Source: Pasteuria penetrans
GTDB lineage: Bacteria > Bacillota > Bacilli > Thermoactinomycetales > Thermoactinomycetaceae
DNA length: 64,000 bases
Reading direction: 5' to 3'
Assembly (NCBI RefSeq): GCF_900538055.1
Contig: NZ_UZAC03000001.1
Span: 868,001-932,000, forward strand
Part shown: positions 19,236 to 29,165 of the stretch, in pieces
Position numbering within the stretch: position 1 is the stretch's first letter
How the letters are laid out: every line of letters begins with the position of its first letter
Program-made: the position numbers and the translations under genes
The notes under the pieces: generated by a model
Told to the model about the DNA's origin: nothing
The model's database searches: none
The model's input: only the letters and a program-made list of their open reading frames with translations

Positions 19236-19280
19236 GATAATCTTCAAAAGGATAATCTTCAAAAGGATAATCTTCAAAAA
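19236..19280 (-). repeat. Three tandem 15-bp units (FEDYP)
   Basis: Three nearly identical 15-base units (ATCTTCAAAAGGATA on the plus strand) encode FEDYP three times on the minus strand, in a short frame of unknown meaning between the sucC remnant and the twintron-split gene. It looks like a recent slippage product. Confidence 0.6.
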
Positions 19281-19667
19281 ATATTTCTATACCTAATTCC
19301 TTACATAACCCTATTTTTTCCATAACCACAGGTCATATGCAATTTTTTTCCCGTGAAAGGAAACAGGTGCTTCTTCAACCATGTCTCCGTAACCTCCCGC
19401 GGTAATGAAATGAATCTCGTGATCCTCCTAGGGTTTTTGCAGAGCAGTGGCTGCATGTTCCAAGGGATGACCATTTTCATAAAAATAGGCTGCCCACTGG
19501 CTCCACAAACGATCGGCTTCCCCCGCTCTCAGCCCACCCTCCACACAACCACCAAAGGGTTCAAAAGCAAGGTAGTCCGATGATTCCAGTGAGAGTCCCA
19601 AATTGAACAATTGATTGCACACTACCCTAGCTGCCGCAGGTGTAGCTTTCACCGTTCCATGAAGGTC

Positions 19668-21043
19668 GTCGAGTAGACCCGGCATTTCAGCCGAGTCCCT
19701 CACAGAACTGGACGTGATACTCTCGCATCATCCGGCTCTTCTCATCCCATCCCAATCTTCAGACCCTTTAGGTCCTACTTCGATTATGGGGATGTTGCTC
19801 CGAGGTTCCAGTGGCCTCCTCCAGTGGATCTCCCACTAAAGTTCTCATCTAACTGTCCTCCGCAGGATGAGTCAGCCCCTTCGCTCCACTTCCATTACAG
19901 AAGCTTCCTCACTACTATGAGCTGATCCGACTTCGTGCACGGAACCTCGGTTTATCCTCGGTCTTTCCATCTGGCGACAGCCAGACGCCGTACGACGATC
20001 TCTCAAGTTCCGACCAAGAGCCTAAATCGGGTTCGTCGAGTAGACCCGGCATTTCAGCCGAGTCCCTCACAGATCCGGACATGATACTCTCGCATCATCC
20101 GGCTCTTCTCATCCCATCCCAATCTTCAGACCCTTTAGGTCCTACTTCGATTATGGGGATGTTGCTCCGAGGTTCCAGTGGCCTCCTCCAGTGGATCTCC
20201 CACTAAAGTTGTCGTTTGATCTCCTCCAGCGGATCTCCCGCTAAAGTTCTCATCTAACTGTCCTCCGCAGGATGAGTCAGCCCCTTCGCTCCACTTCCAT
20301 TACAGAAGCTTCCTCACTACTATGAGCTGATCCAACTTCGTGCACGGAACCTCGGTTTGTCCTCGGTCTTTATACATCTGGCGACAGCCAGACGCCGTAC
20401 GACGATCTCTCAAGTTCCGATCAAGAGCCTACATCGGGTTCATCCCGCCTGAACACCGCATGCCACCGGGGCAGTAGATAGGTCATCCCCCACGGTTCAT
20501 CCCGACGTTCGGGACCCACATCGGTTTTGACATGGACTATACCTTTCGATGCGTCTTCGGCTGGTTCGCTTTCGCTGATCTCCCCGATTCCCACCTGACA
20601 GGGTCATGCCCTGCCTTTTCCTAGATCGCTCACAACCAGGGCACTTTACCCCAGCAGCACTAGGCAGTTTGTAACCTGCTACCTATCAGCCGGTTACGAA
20701 GGGCCGAGCAACCTTCATCTCTTGAACGACTTCTTGACACACATCCCGCCTGTACACCGCATGCCACCGGGGCAGAAGATAGGTCGTCCCCCACGGTTTA
20801 TCCCGACGTTAGTGCCCCACCTCGGTTTTGACATGGACTACGCCTTTCGATGCGTCTTCGAACGGTTCGCTTTCGCTGATCTCCCCGATTCCCACCTGAC
20901 AGGGTCATGCCCTGCCTTTTCCTAGATCGCTCACTACCAGGGCGCTTTACCCCAGCAACACTAGGCGGTTTGTAACCTGCTACCTACCAGCCGGTTACGA
21001 AGGGCCGAGCAACCTTCATCTCTTGAACGACTTCTTGACACAC
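19668..21043 (-). mobile_element. Outer group II intron (type D) of a twintron
   Basis: The outer intron is in two parts. The 5' half is 21043-20743 (starting GTGTGTCAAGAAGTCGT) and the 3' half is 20034-19668 (ending with domain V, domain VI and CTACTCGAC). Removing 20035-20742 joins the parts as TCGGGTTC|ATCCCGCCTG on the plus strand. That is exactly the uninterrupted sequence found in the inner copy (20428-20445). Outer length without the insert is about 668 bases, with no ORF. Confidence 0.88.
20035..20742 (-). mobile_element. Inner group II intron (type D), complete, inserted in the outer intron
   Basis: A complete 708-base ORF-less intron running from GTGTGTCAAG at 20742 to CTACTCGAC at 20035. 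It is nearly identical to the intron it interrupts, apart from an extra copy of the roughly 45-base segment TCCTCCAGTGGATCTCCC..AAGTT around 20190-20250. Domain V reads GAGCCGGATGATGCGAGAGT. Near-identity of the two suggests recent retrohoming of one family member into another. Confidence 0.88.
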
Positions 21044-21399
21044 AACACCAATGCGTATGCAAAGATCACACACCCTTTCCCCGTGCCCAAAGCAATCCAT
21101 CACGATGGGAACCCCTCTGTTTCCCTATCCACACACAAACGCCCTGGCAAACAAAAAATCCCCCTCCACCGCCACACATTGTGGGTTCCGGAATCTGCCA
21201 CCGGATCAATACAATCAACCCACACCACAATTTCCCGCTTAGAGGGAAAATAGGATGGTATCTGGTCCCACAAGGACCCGGGGGAACGACACGCAACAGG
21301 TTCCAAGACGAGACAGAATCCCGCGTATCCAGAGGGGATCCTCCCGATTTTCATCCTACCCCAGTTCCCCGATCCTTGCAATTCGTTTGATCCCATATG

Positions 21400-22116
21400 A
21401 AAGTGCCGCAGTGTTAGGGAATTCCCAATGATCCCTTACAATACCAACCCATTGTATTTTCAATCCATAATGTTCGTACGTTGGCCTGTTCATCCCGGAA
21501 TATCGAAATTCAAACTTATGAAGAAGTGGCTAATGAAGATGTGTATATTTTTATTTAAATAAATTTTATATAATATTTATACACCGTTCTATGTTTATTT
21601 ATATTTATTTTTTCCATATTTATTCAATATAAGTTTATATGTAAAGAATGCCATTTTCCCCGGTCCCATGGTTAACATAAGCGAATTAGGGCCCTTCCTA
21701 CATAAAATTTACGTAGTAATGCGGTCATATCCCACTTTCCGCTGTAAGATTCAAGAGCGGGTAGTCTGTGGTCCCTAAAAATTCCCTATTTGCGTCTTTT
21801 CGATTAACAATTGTTTTTATGTTTTTAATAAATAGATAGAAATTTATTGTTAAATCATATTGTAAATAGCACAAAAGGCGTTATAGGGGTGCTTTTTCTC
21901 GGAATCGTGGTTAGATATATCTTCAGAATAATTTTATTTTAATCAGGGGGTTCCCTCTGGAGGAATCCATAGGTCAGCAAAACGTCCCTCCTACACGAAA
22001 CGGGAATCTCAGTAGAACCTAAAGCTCTCCCTCCCCCTGTTTTTGGTCTCTGTTTTTGCCTTTAGTCCCTTGATCTTTTGTTTTGATTCCCTTGTGTTTT
22101 TGTTCTTTTCCCCTTG
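21400..22116. other. Gene-free, partly AT-rich
   Basis: No supported gene. It contains the AT-rich repeat at 21550-21572 and long AT runs up to 21930, then T-rich low-complexity sequence (22030-22110). Confidence 0.5.
21550..21572 (-). repeat. AT-rich 22-23-bp intergenic repeat, copy 1
   Basis: This is the reverse complement of 34818-34840 and of 56014-56035 (22 of 22 bases). It contains the palindrome TTATTTAAATAA. The two plus-oriented copies share further similarity over about 70 flanking bases. Confidence 0.55.
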
Positions 22117-22142
22117 CCCCCTGGCCTAGGCCAGGGGGTTTT
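22117..22142 (+). terminator. Perfect hairpin plus T-run
   Basis: CCCCCTGGCC-TA-GGCCAGGGGG is a perfect 10-bp stem (22117-22138) followed by TTTT. It fits a short rho-independent terminator on the plus strand, but no recognised plus-strand gene ends here. Confidence 0.5.
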
Positions 22143-22559
22143 CGCGCCCCTACCCCTCCTCCCTCCAACTCACCATTGTTGTTTGTGTTGGCCTGGCCCA
22201 TTGTGTAATGGCGCCTGGCTTCTCCATCGTGGGGGCTCCAGAATGGCGCTGCTGCATGGCCTTCTTTTATCCCTCTCCCTTGTGGGGAAGGGGGGTTCTT
22301 CTATGACTGTCGTTGCCCTTATGTAGCCCTATGCGACCCTATAGTCCTTCTCACTTTTACATACGCAATTCCCGCTATTGCCCTTGGGAAACAGTCGATC
22401 CTCTACTCAAAAACTCTGTTCCATGATCCCTTCTGGATCCTCCGCGATATGCATGATGATCAACAGGGTTAGGTGAGATAAAAAAGGGAAATACAAGACA
22501 AGAGTGGGGAAATGTATAGAGGACAACCGCTTGGTTTCTGAAATGAAAAACTTAATATA

Positions 22560-23957
22560 GGAAAGGTTGGTTTTATGATTCCAATTGACTTGGATGTAGA
22601 CAGAATGGAAAAAAGGATAGAAGAACGTATACAACATTACGAACAGAAAGGATTATCGCTTCAGGAATCCATCCCCCATGTAGTGGAAGAGATCGAGGAA
22701 GATTCTGAATGGGCTCCTGGTCCCATGGGGAGGGCTTATACTTTTATAGCCAATTATCAGTTTAAAAAACAAATTTTAGGTGGCCGGGAGAAACACCAAA
22801 GGGGTCCCGATTTCCCAAAAGTAGACCGAAATGGTTATAAAAAACGTAAAAAACGCACCAGCAAAGGAATTGTGGTTTACTATGACCCCCAGCCAAGGAA
22901 AGGGCATTTCCGATCTGCGGTTACTAAACCCTACAAAAAATATACGAAGTCGTGTATAGATATTCTTTCCTCCTTACGTAAGGCCGGTATGTCCATAAAA
23001 AAAATATCCGAATTGTCGAATGATATTCTGCGATCAAAAATCTCACGCTCCACTGTGTCAAGATTACTTATGGGACATCTAAAGGAAGAGAATAGAGGAT
23101 TCAATGAGGAACCCATAAGAAACCCGCATGAAATTAGGACCGTAAAGGTGGATGCTTACTACAAACCCGTTCGTGGATTCGGGAAAGTAGCTGTCTATGT
23201 CATAAAAGCGAGTAGGAAAAATACATCAGGGATAAAAACAGATGAGGTTTTATCAAGTTTGGTAAATCCCCCCGAAACAGCTGAAACTTGGTATGAAGCC
23301 CTCCAAAATGTTTACGACCGTGGTTTACGGATGGGTCCTGATACCCTTTTTATTGCTGATGGTCATAAGGGAATCAGAAAGGCGCTAAGCCAAGTATATC
23401 CCGAAGCAGGTTTTCAAGGGTGTCAATTCCACAAAATGGTGAATCTTTACCAGGCCTTCAGAAAGGATAGACCGAGAAAAAAAGGAGTGAAGTGGGAACC
23501 CATCCGAAGCCGGATTTATCAAGACATTTTTCATGTTCTTGACAAAAAAGAAGCCCTTCATGGCTTGATACGCTTTAGTGATGACTATCAATCCAAGTTG
23601 CCCAAGCTCGTTGAAGGTCTATGGGCTTCCTTTGATGATGTGACAACGTATCTCGATTACGACCTAGCGGATGCTGTTCAAAATCGTACAACGGGTTCCT
23701 TAGAGAGAAATCACAGGGAGGCCAGACGTTATACGAATGGAGTGAGCTGTTATCCTACCCTTGATTCATTCCAAAGGGTGATTGATTCCGTGTATAAAAA
23801 TTTCAACTTAGAGCAGGCAAAGAAACTTAGTGGGATGGATAATCACTCTGTGTCCGCATGGGGACTGGGAGAATTCGCTATCCCTGCCATGTATCCCCTA
23901 TCTTCACACTAAAAAAATAATATTCTTACATTTATTTTCAGGAAAACCAACCTACCC
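22560..23957 (+). mobile_element. IS256/Mutator-type insertion sequence
   Basis: The transposase gene 22575-23912 is flanked by short inverted ends: GGAAAGGTTGGTTTT at 22560 and the reverse complement of AAAACCAACCTACCC ending at 23957 (GGGTAGGTTGGTTTT). No target-site duplication is obvious. The left end sits directly at the transposase start, so the true element may be a little larger. Confidence 0.6.
22575..23912 (+). CDS. IS256-family (Mutator type) transposase
   Basis: The 445-residue DDE transposase cuts and joins the element. Catalytic candidates are D in TVKVDAYYK (about residue 193), D in LFIADGHKGIRKAL (about 256) and E in TGSLERNHREARR (about 379), with the family CQFHKMVNLY motif between them. 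The N-terminal half carries a basic helix-turn-helix-like region (KAGMSIKKISELSNDILRSK). Length and frame are intact, so it may be active. The ATG lies inside the left inverted repeat, and no good ribosome-binding site is seen. A decayed relative lies at 54501-55009. Confidence 0.88.
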   Translation: MIPIDLDVDRMEKRIEERIQHYEQKGLSLQESIPHVVEEIEEDSEWAPGPMGRAYTFIANYQFKKQILGGREKHQRGPDFPKVDRNGYKKRKKRTSKGIVVYYDPQPRKGHFRSAVTKPYKKYTKSCIDILSSLRKAGMSIKKISELSNDILRSKISRSTVSRLLMGHLKEENRGFNEEPIRNPHEIRTVKVDAYYKPVRGFGKVAVYVIKASRKNTSGIKTDEVLSSLVNPPETAETWYEALQNVYDRGLRMGPDTLFIADGHKGIRKALSQVYPEAGFQGCQFHKMVNLYQAFRKDRPRKKGVKWEPIRSRIYQDIFHVLDKKEALHGLIRFSDDYQSKLPKLVEGLWASFDDVTTYLDYDLADAVQNRTTGSLERNHREARRYTNGVSCYPTLDSFQRVIDSVYKNFNLEQAKKLSGMDNHSVSAWGLGEFAIPAMYPLSSH

Positions 23958-24529
23958 TGAGTATGGGTATGGCTTCCATTTTTTTACATAATTGCCATTT
24001 ACAGTAATTTTTTATGTTTTATTATAATTTTTAAATTATTGTGTAATTTTAACTTTTATTATGTATGTCAATGGTTATAATTCATTACGATGATATGATT
24101 TCCGAAGGATGGGGAACCCAAGAAAGTCAATCAGGGGGAGATTACAACCGAAAAAGGGATATCACCAGTAATGCTTTGGGGTTATGGAAGGGAAAGAAGA
24201 AAATCCCTCTTGAGCCACCCCAATCTGATCACGACGAGGGGGTAGTATCGATAAATATATAGAATAAAATATATAATAAAATTTTCTATAAATAATTAAG
24301 AGGGTGGCCCGGGCTGTTTGAACATCAGGGAAGGGGCGATCGTACCATCCCCCAATTTTTTCTAAGATATCGGGTACATGTAAATATTTTGTAAATATAG
24401 AAATTATATATATATAAAAAGAAATACAACATAGATAAAATCGATGCTATAATGATTTAGGGTACCATGAAGACAAGTAATGATAATTTATGAAAAAATA
24501 TTAAAACTTTAAAAAGGGGTTCGAATGTA
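23958..24529. other. Gene-free AT-rich gap
   Basis: No supported gene. A 65-codon frame at 24065-24262 has no recognisable features. AT-rich runs lie at 24000-24060 and 24260-24300. AAAAAGGGGTT at 24511-24521 is the likely ribosome-binding site of the next gene. Confidence 0.45.
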
Positions 24530-26036
24530 GTGAATAGTAACCACAAAAGAGTGTCGACACTAATAATATCATCATTTTTTCTAGCTAGCATGTTCCCCAC
24601 TAACATGACCATGGCAATAGGTAGTCCCCACCGTCCATCGCCTCCCTCACCATCTGCACAAGGACATGTACTAAATATACCAATAACATCGAACTCACAA
24701 ATACCATCGTCTGCACAAGGACATGTACTAAATATACCAATAACATCGAACTCACAAATACCATCGTCTGCACAAAGACATGTATCAAATATACCAATAA
24801 CATCGAACTCACAAATACCATCGTCTGCACAAAGACATGTATCAAATATACCAATAACATCGAACTCACAAATACCATCGTCTGCACAAAGACATGTATC
24901 AAATATACCAATAACATCGAACTCACAAATACCATCGTCTGCACAAAGACATGTATCAAATATACCAATAGAAGACACAACACCTAGACGGCCAATAGCT
25001 CGAGTGAGTCCATTATCTAGACAACCAATGGCTCAGATACCGCAACGTCCTACCTTACCTCCCCCTCCACCACCAGTACAACAACAACCGCAGCTTGGAC
25101 AGAACGGGCATCAGCAAAATCTCGGACAGTCAGGGAACATAACACCTGGACGACCAGTGGCCCAAGTACCACAACGTCCTACCTTACCTCCCCCTCCACC
25201 ACCAGTACAACAACAACCGCAGCTTGGACAGAACGAGCATCAGCAGAATCTCGGACAGTCAGGGAACATAACACCTGGACGACCAGTGGCCCAAGTACCA
25301 CAACGTCCTACCTTACCTCCCCCTCCACCACCAGTACAACAACAACCGCAGCTTGGACAGAACGGGCATCAGCAAAATCTCGGACAGTCAGGGAACATAA
25401 CACCTGGACGACCAGTGGCCCAAGTACCACAACGTCCTACCTTACCTCCCCCTCCACCACCAGTACAACAACAACCGCAGCTTGGACAGAACGAGCATCA
25501 GCAGAATCTCGGACAGTCAGGGAACATAACACCTGGACGACCAGTGGCCCGAGTAAATCCATTATCTAGACAACCAATGGCTCAGGTACCGCAACATCCT
25601 ACCTTACCTCCCCCTCCACCACCAGTACAACAACAACCGCAGCTTGAACAGAACGAGCATCAGCAGAATCTTGGACAGTCAGGGAACATAACACCTGGAC
25701 GACCAGTGGCCCGAGTAAGTCCATTATCTAGACAACCAGTGGCTCAGGTACCGCAACGTCCTACCTTACCTCCCCCTCCACCACCAGTATGACAACAACC
25801 GCAGCTTGGACAGAACGAGCATTAGCAAAATCTCGGACAGTCAGGGGGCATAACACCTGGACGATCAGTGGCCCGAGTGAGTCCATTATCTAGACGACAG
25901 GAATAGTCATCAAGTTCATACCCAGACATCAGTACGACGCCGACGACAATATCGGAATCAGAACAATCGACAACATCGGGATCAGAACAATCGGCAGCAT
26001 CTATAAGGCCAAAAGGATCGACGTGGTATATCTAAG
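24530..26036 (+). pseudogene. Repeat-built, Pro/Gln-rich secreted protein with late nonsense codons
   Basis: A GTG start with an AAAGGGG site upstream gives a signal peptide (TLIISSFFLASMFPTNMTMA). Then come five to six 57-bp units encoding SSAQRHVSNIPITSNSQIP, and five 129-bp units of 43 residues (PTLPPPPPPVQQQPQLGQN, then HQQNLGQSGNITPGRPVAQV). The first stop is a TGA at 25790, where other units have CAA. The same frame continues through more repeat, a TAG at a CAG position (about 25822) and a further TAG near 25905. It then reads a Ser/Thr-rich tail (TTISESEQSTTSGSEQSAAS) to the stop at 26036. The intact part (420 residues, to 25792) may still be secreted. Function unknown; a surface or coat protein is plausible. 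Confidence 0.7.
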
Positions 26037-26395
26037 CTAGGGGATTACATCCCGTTGGGATGCAACCCAACGGGATGCCCTGCCAACAAACCCCCTTCAC
26101 GGCTGTATGATGGTTATCCCTTTGTACCCCTACATTTTGTCCCATTGTTCCGCCGTTGAATGGGACTGATCCGTGGTGCTGCGCAGAAACCCTTCCCCCC
26201 CTCTTCAGAGGTTTGGCGACACATTACTCGGCGAATGAATGTACATTCCGGTTGCATCCCAAATTTGGTATCGGGGCCCCGTAGGGGCCCTTTTTTGTCC
26301 CCTCTGCTTCGTCTGATGACCCATCCCTGAATCTATTTTTTTGAGGGTTCCCCCCTGAACCCTCCCAACAAGCCCCCCTTTGCTCCCCGTCTTCC
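26037..26395. repeat. Repeat-containing gap (module copy on minus strand)
   Basis: Bases 26248-26325 (minus) carry the module TCATCAGACGAAGC.GAGGGGACAAAAAAGGGCCCC also present at 5564 and 32838. Bases 26105-26245, read on the minus strand, match 32546-32670 (ATGTACATTCA, CCACGGATCAGTCC, TTCAACGGCG). In the 32-kb copy the two blocks are in the opposite order, so the arrangement is permuted. No gene. Confidence 0.55.
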
Positions 26396-27115
26396 CTACA
26401 AAGAGTCCCAATTGAATCCTAAAAACCTTCTCTTCCCCACACGGGTTACAGCCTGACGCGGGCAAAACGTAAACCCCAGGAAGTCAAAAGAAGTTCCTTT
26501 GTACTTCCCTGTCTTCCAGCCATCCTTGTAGTAAAAGATTTTGGTTTTTGTCGGATGTAGTTCCAGACCACACTGAGCCATTCTCTGTTGCAGTTCTCCT
26601 AGAAGATTTTCGGCTTGGACTTGATTTTCACAACGAGGGATCACGTCATCCACATATCTTTCGAACTCAATATCTGGATGATGTTCCTATAACCATCGAT
26701 CTAGGGCATAGTGCAGAAACAAATTGGCCAGTAGGGGGCTAATTACACCCCCTTGTGGTGTACCCTTAGTCCTTTCTTCAATCGTTCCATCGAGTAGTTG
26801 CACCGAAGCTTTGAGCCACCTCTCACAATATTCGAGTCGGTTCCTAACCACCGTATGGGCGATCCTATCCCCTATTGTGGGTATTCTGAGGGGTCTCTTC
26901 CCGCCGTCCGGCTCGGGATTTCCACCCTTCGGACCTTGGGCGGGAAATAAAACCCTGCATTCATTCGGTTCCCTATCTTGTATAGATTTTTCTTTCGTTT
27001 GGTTCCAAACTTGGCAATAGATACTTTATCTATCCCGTGTATTCCACCATTTTGCTTAACCTGGAACCATGCATCCAGTACCTCCTGCTTTTTGATATCG
27101 CCCCTGGAAGGGTGA
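26396..27115 (-). pseudogene. ltrA: Broken group II intron reverse transcriptase
   Basis: Reading the minus strand from about 27110: an N-terminal KKQEVLDAWFQVKQNGGIHG and IDKV, then NRMNAGFYFPP and a VRRVEIP-like piece. The last part is CENQVQAENLLGELQQRMAQ, then CGLELHPTKTKIFYYKDG and FDFLGFTFCPR. These are conserved group II RT motifs. Several frameshifts and stops separate them, and the YADD box is eroded to a D-D-V piece. It cannot encode an active maturase. A separate RT C-terminal fragment lies at 29166. Confidence 0.85.
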
Positions 27116-27227
27116 GGACAAAAAAGGGCCCCGTAGGGGGCCCCTACACCTATTACTGTCGCTGATTCCTCAGTTGTGGTGTCCCCAACGAAGACGAAGT
27201 TGATGATGGTAGATGCGAATTTCTGCC

Positions 27228-28007
27228 CTATGAATCGGAATCGGAATGGGTATCATGTGGGGAGCGTGCTGCAGTATACGGGGGCGGGGTTGTGTCGTCT
27301 ACACGTGGCGGTTGGTCATAGCGGGCAGTATACGACGCAGTATACGACGGCGGCGGTTGTCGGTGTTGGCGGCCATTGGGGGCTATCACCGACTCATAAG
27401 ATGGTATGGATGGCCCCGGATCCAGTTCACGTTGCCGCATTTGTTGCTGCAGTTGTTGCTGCAGCTGCAGTTGTTGCTGCATCCGTTGCTGCAGTTGTTG
27501 CTGCACCCGTTGCTGCAGCTGCAGTTGTTGCTGCAGTCGTTGCCACCGTTGTCGTTCCAGTTGTGCCTCCGACGAAGACGAAGATGGTAGATTTGGATCC
27601 GATACATCCATAAGGGATCCACCATCCATAGGAGATCCACCATCCATAGGGGATCCACCATCCATAGGGGATCCACCATCCATAGGGGATCTATCATTTA
27701 TATTGGATTCGTGCGAGTTGGATCCGTACGAGGATCCTGAGTATTCTCTAGAACCTCTCCTTCTCATAGGAGACCTTTTTTCCCTAAGTCTACCACGTTC
27801 GGAATTGTTTTCCTTGGGTAACAATATATCCCCATGTGGGGGCAACGAATATGGGGATGATAGATTTTGGATATCAGACCCGGCTAGCTTCTCTGGGGGA
27901 GAAGCTGTAGATTTATGGTAAGGGCCCCATAAGATAGGAACGATAAAAAATATAGCGAACGCACATCTATTATTTGCTTTATTCATTATATTAAATGTTG
28001 CCTCCAT
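27228..28007 (-). CDS. Low-complexity secreted protein (SPMDGG repeats, poly-Gln)
   Basis: Up to 259 residues; the start is either the ATG at 28007 or MNKANNRCAFAIFFIVPILW at 27986, which has GGAGG 14 bases upstream. A signal peptide is followed by a basic KR-rich stretch (RLREKRSPMRRRGSREYSGS) and four tandem SPMDGG units. Next is a Gln-rich coiled segment built of CTGCAG triplets (QQQLQLQQRVQQQLQQ), and then a Pro/Tyr tail with PPPSYTASYTARY and PPPYTAA. No domain is recognised. PPxY-type motifs and repeats suggest a surface or matrix protein; that is speculation. The composition differs sharply from that of its neighbours. Confidence 0.6.
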   Translation of the reverse strand: MEATFNIMNKANNRCAFAIFFIVPILWGPYHKSTASPPEKLAGSDIQNLSSPYSLPPHGDILLPKENNSERGRLREKRSPMRRRGSREYSGSSYGSNSHESNINDRSPMDGGSPMDGGSPMDGGSPMDGGSLMDVSDPNLPSSSSSEAQLERQRWQRLQQQLQLQQRVQQQLQQRMQQQLQLQQQLQQQMRQRELDPGPSIPSYESVIAPNGRQHRQPPPSYTASYTARYDQPPRVDDTTPPPYTAARSPHDTHSDSDS

Positions 28008-28082
28008 AGTTTAAAATATATTACGAATATACAACAAATCAAATTCTTGAAACTTCCGAAAACGTACACATAGGAACAACCG

Positions 28083-28400
28083 CTATGTTGGATGGATTTC
28101 CCGACCCCTCCCAACACTGTTTAGCTCTCTCACGATCCCCTGTAATGTAAACAAAATTAACCCCCAGAACGACCCTTGCAACGAGGCAAAAGGACCTGCA
28201 CAGACTGATTGATCCATAGCGATCCCTGGCTTCCCCCCCCCTGCAAAAACCACCAAAGGGGTTTCGGAACCTGGTAGACGCAACTTCCGCCGGCCAATTA
28301 TAGGGACAATAGACTGGTTTACTGTCCCCCCAGAGCAGGCCGCAAGGCGTATAATGGACCTACCCCTTCCTTGGGGAGGTCTCCAACAGTACCATGTCGA
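28083..28400 (-). pseudogene. murG: Possible murG remnant
   Basis: The minus strand reads SIVPIIGRRKLRLPG, then ETPLVVFAGGGKPGIAMDQS, which resembles the LVFGGSQGARAIN segment of MurG. After a frameshift it reads VNFVYITGDRERAKQCW, like the VIHITG segment. Both ends of the gene are missing. Similarity is short, so this is tentative. It follows the murB remnant on the same strand. Confidence 0.4.
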
Positions 28401-28447
28401 CAACCTATGGCTCAGAAAGCTTAACCGTTTATTAAGATTGACTACGA

Positions 28448-28893
28448 TTAGTAGGAAATGGAATCTTGTCCTAACATCCGGATCTCCGATACCAGATCTC
28501 TCCCAAATTTCTCATCTACAACCCCTTGAACATGATCCACCAACGCCTAGCATATCAGTAGTAGTGGCCGAACCACGATTGAGAAAAAAATTACCATGCA
28601 GGGGGGAAATCTGTGCATCACCAATCCGGTGTCCCTTCAACCCAGCAGCCTCGATCGACCTACCTGCGTAGTCGCCCGGCGGATTACGAAATACGCTACC
28701 ACTACAGGGATCAGAGATAGGTTGTGTCCGCAGCCGATATTCCTTATAGGCAGCAATACGAGCCAAACAATGCCCAGCCTCGGCGGGCTACAACTGGAAA
28801 TCAGCACTCACCACTATATACTGCTGAACGCCCCCCTGTAAACAGGAGAAACGATAGCGAAAAGTAAGTTGTTCTCTAGAAAATGCCATCATT
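28448..28893 (-). pseudogene. murB: Remnant of murB (UDP-N-acetylenolpyruvoylglucosamine reductase)
   Basis: The C-terminal half of MurB is clear: FSREQLTFRYRFSCLQGG, VVSADFQL, then an in-frame TAG. After that come [40 protein letters not shown] and [18 protein letters not shown]. After a frameshift near 28535 the frame ends [27 protein letters not shown] with the stop at 28448. The FAD-binding N-terminal half is absent. A working copy must lie elsewhere because peptidoglycan synthesis needs it. Confidence 0.9.
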
Positions 28894-29082
28894 TCACCGA
28901 GGGGGCTGATGGCCCAATGATTGCCGACTATCGATGTCTGTTACTTTGCACCCCTTTTCCAGAAAGACCCCCCACTCCGCGGGGAGGGGAATCAGAAGTT
29001 CAGCCGAGATACGTCCATTCTTTACTTGTTCAACCGCCTTTTGTTTGAATTCCAACGGGAATTTTTTTCGAACCGTTTTCAT
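28894..29082 (-). pseudogene. IS3-type OrfA fragment
   Basis: The first 28 or so residues (MKTVRKKFPLEFKQKAVEQV, KNGRISAELL) match the N-terminal helix-turn-helix of IS3-family OrfA. The rest is out of frame or foreign. It abuts the murB remnant and probably took part in its disruption. Confidence 0.6.
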
Positions 29083-29165
29083 GTTTACCCCTCACGGGAA
29101 AGTACCCCTATTGTACCGATCAGGGTCAATTATGCTAGGGGGCCTAATAGTTTCTAGGATACAAT

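Larger units (their letters stand above)
19428..21141 (-). pseudogene. Unrecognised gene fragment split by the twintron
   Basis: The exon before 21044 reads GVPIVMDCFGHGERVCDLCI and RIGV. The exon after 19667 reads LHGTVKATPAAARVVCNQLF, then NLGLSLESSDYLAFEPFGGC and runs to a stop at 19428. Joining the two across the intron keeps one frame, so splicing would restore it. Upstream, a TAG near 21141 closes the frame, so the 5' part of the gene is broken or lost. I do not recognise the family. The order next to sucC gives no firm clue. Confidence 0.55.

Noticed and set aside
20722-20925. Short plus-strand ORFs repeated at 17808, 20722 and 21023
   Set aside because: They fall within group II intron ribozyme sequence on the opposite strand and are repeated only because the introns are.
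24650-24970. Regular 57-bp repeats resembling a CRISPR array
   Set aside because: Units are directly adjacent without unique spacers and translate as 19-residue protein repeats.
24457-24983. Minus-strand repeat proteins (IGIFDTCLCADDGICEFDV and similar)
   Set aside because: These are shadows of the 57-bp coding repeats of the plus-strand secreted gene, which has the signal peptide and ribosome-binding site.
27386-27921. Cys-rich frames over the CTGCAG repeat region
   Set aside because: They arise from reading the Gln-rich repeat of the 27228-28007 gene in other frames and have no start signals.
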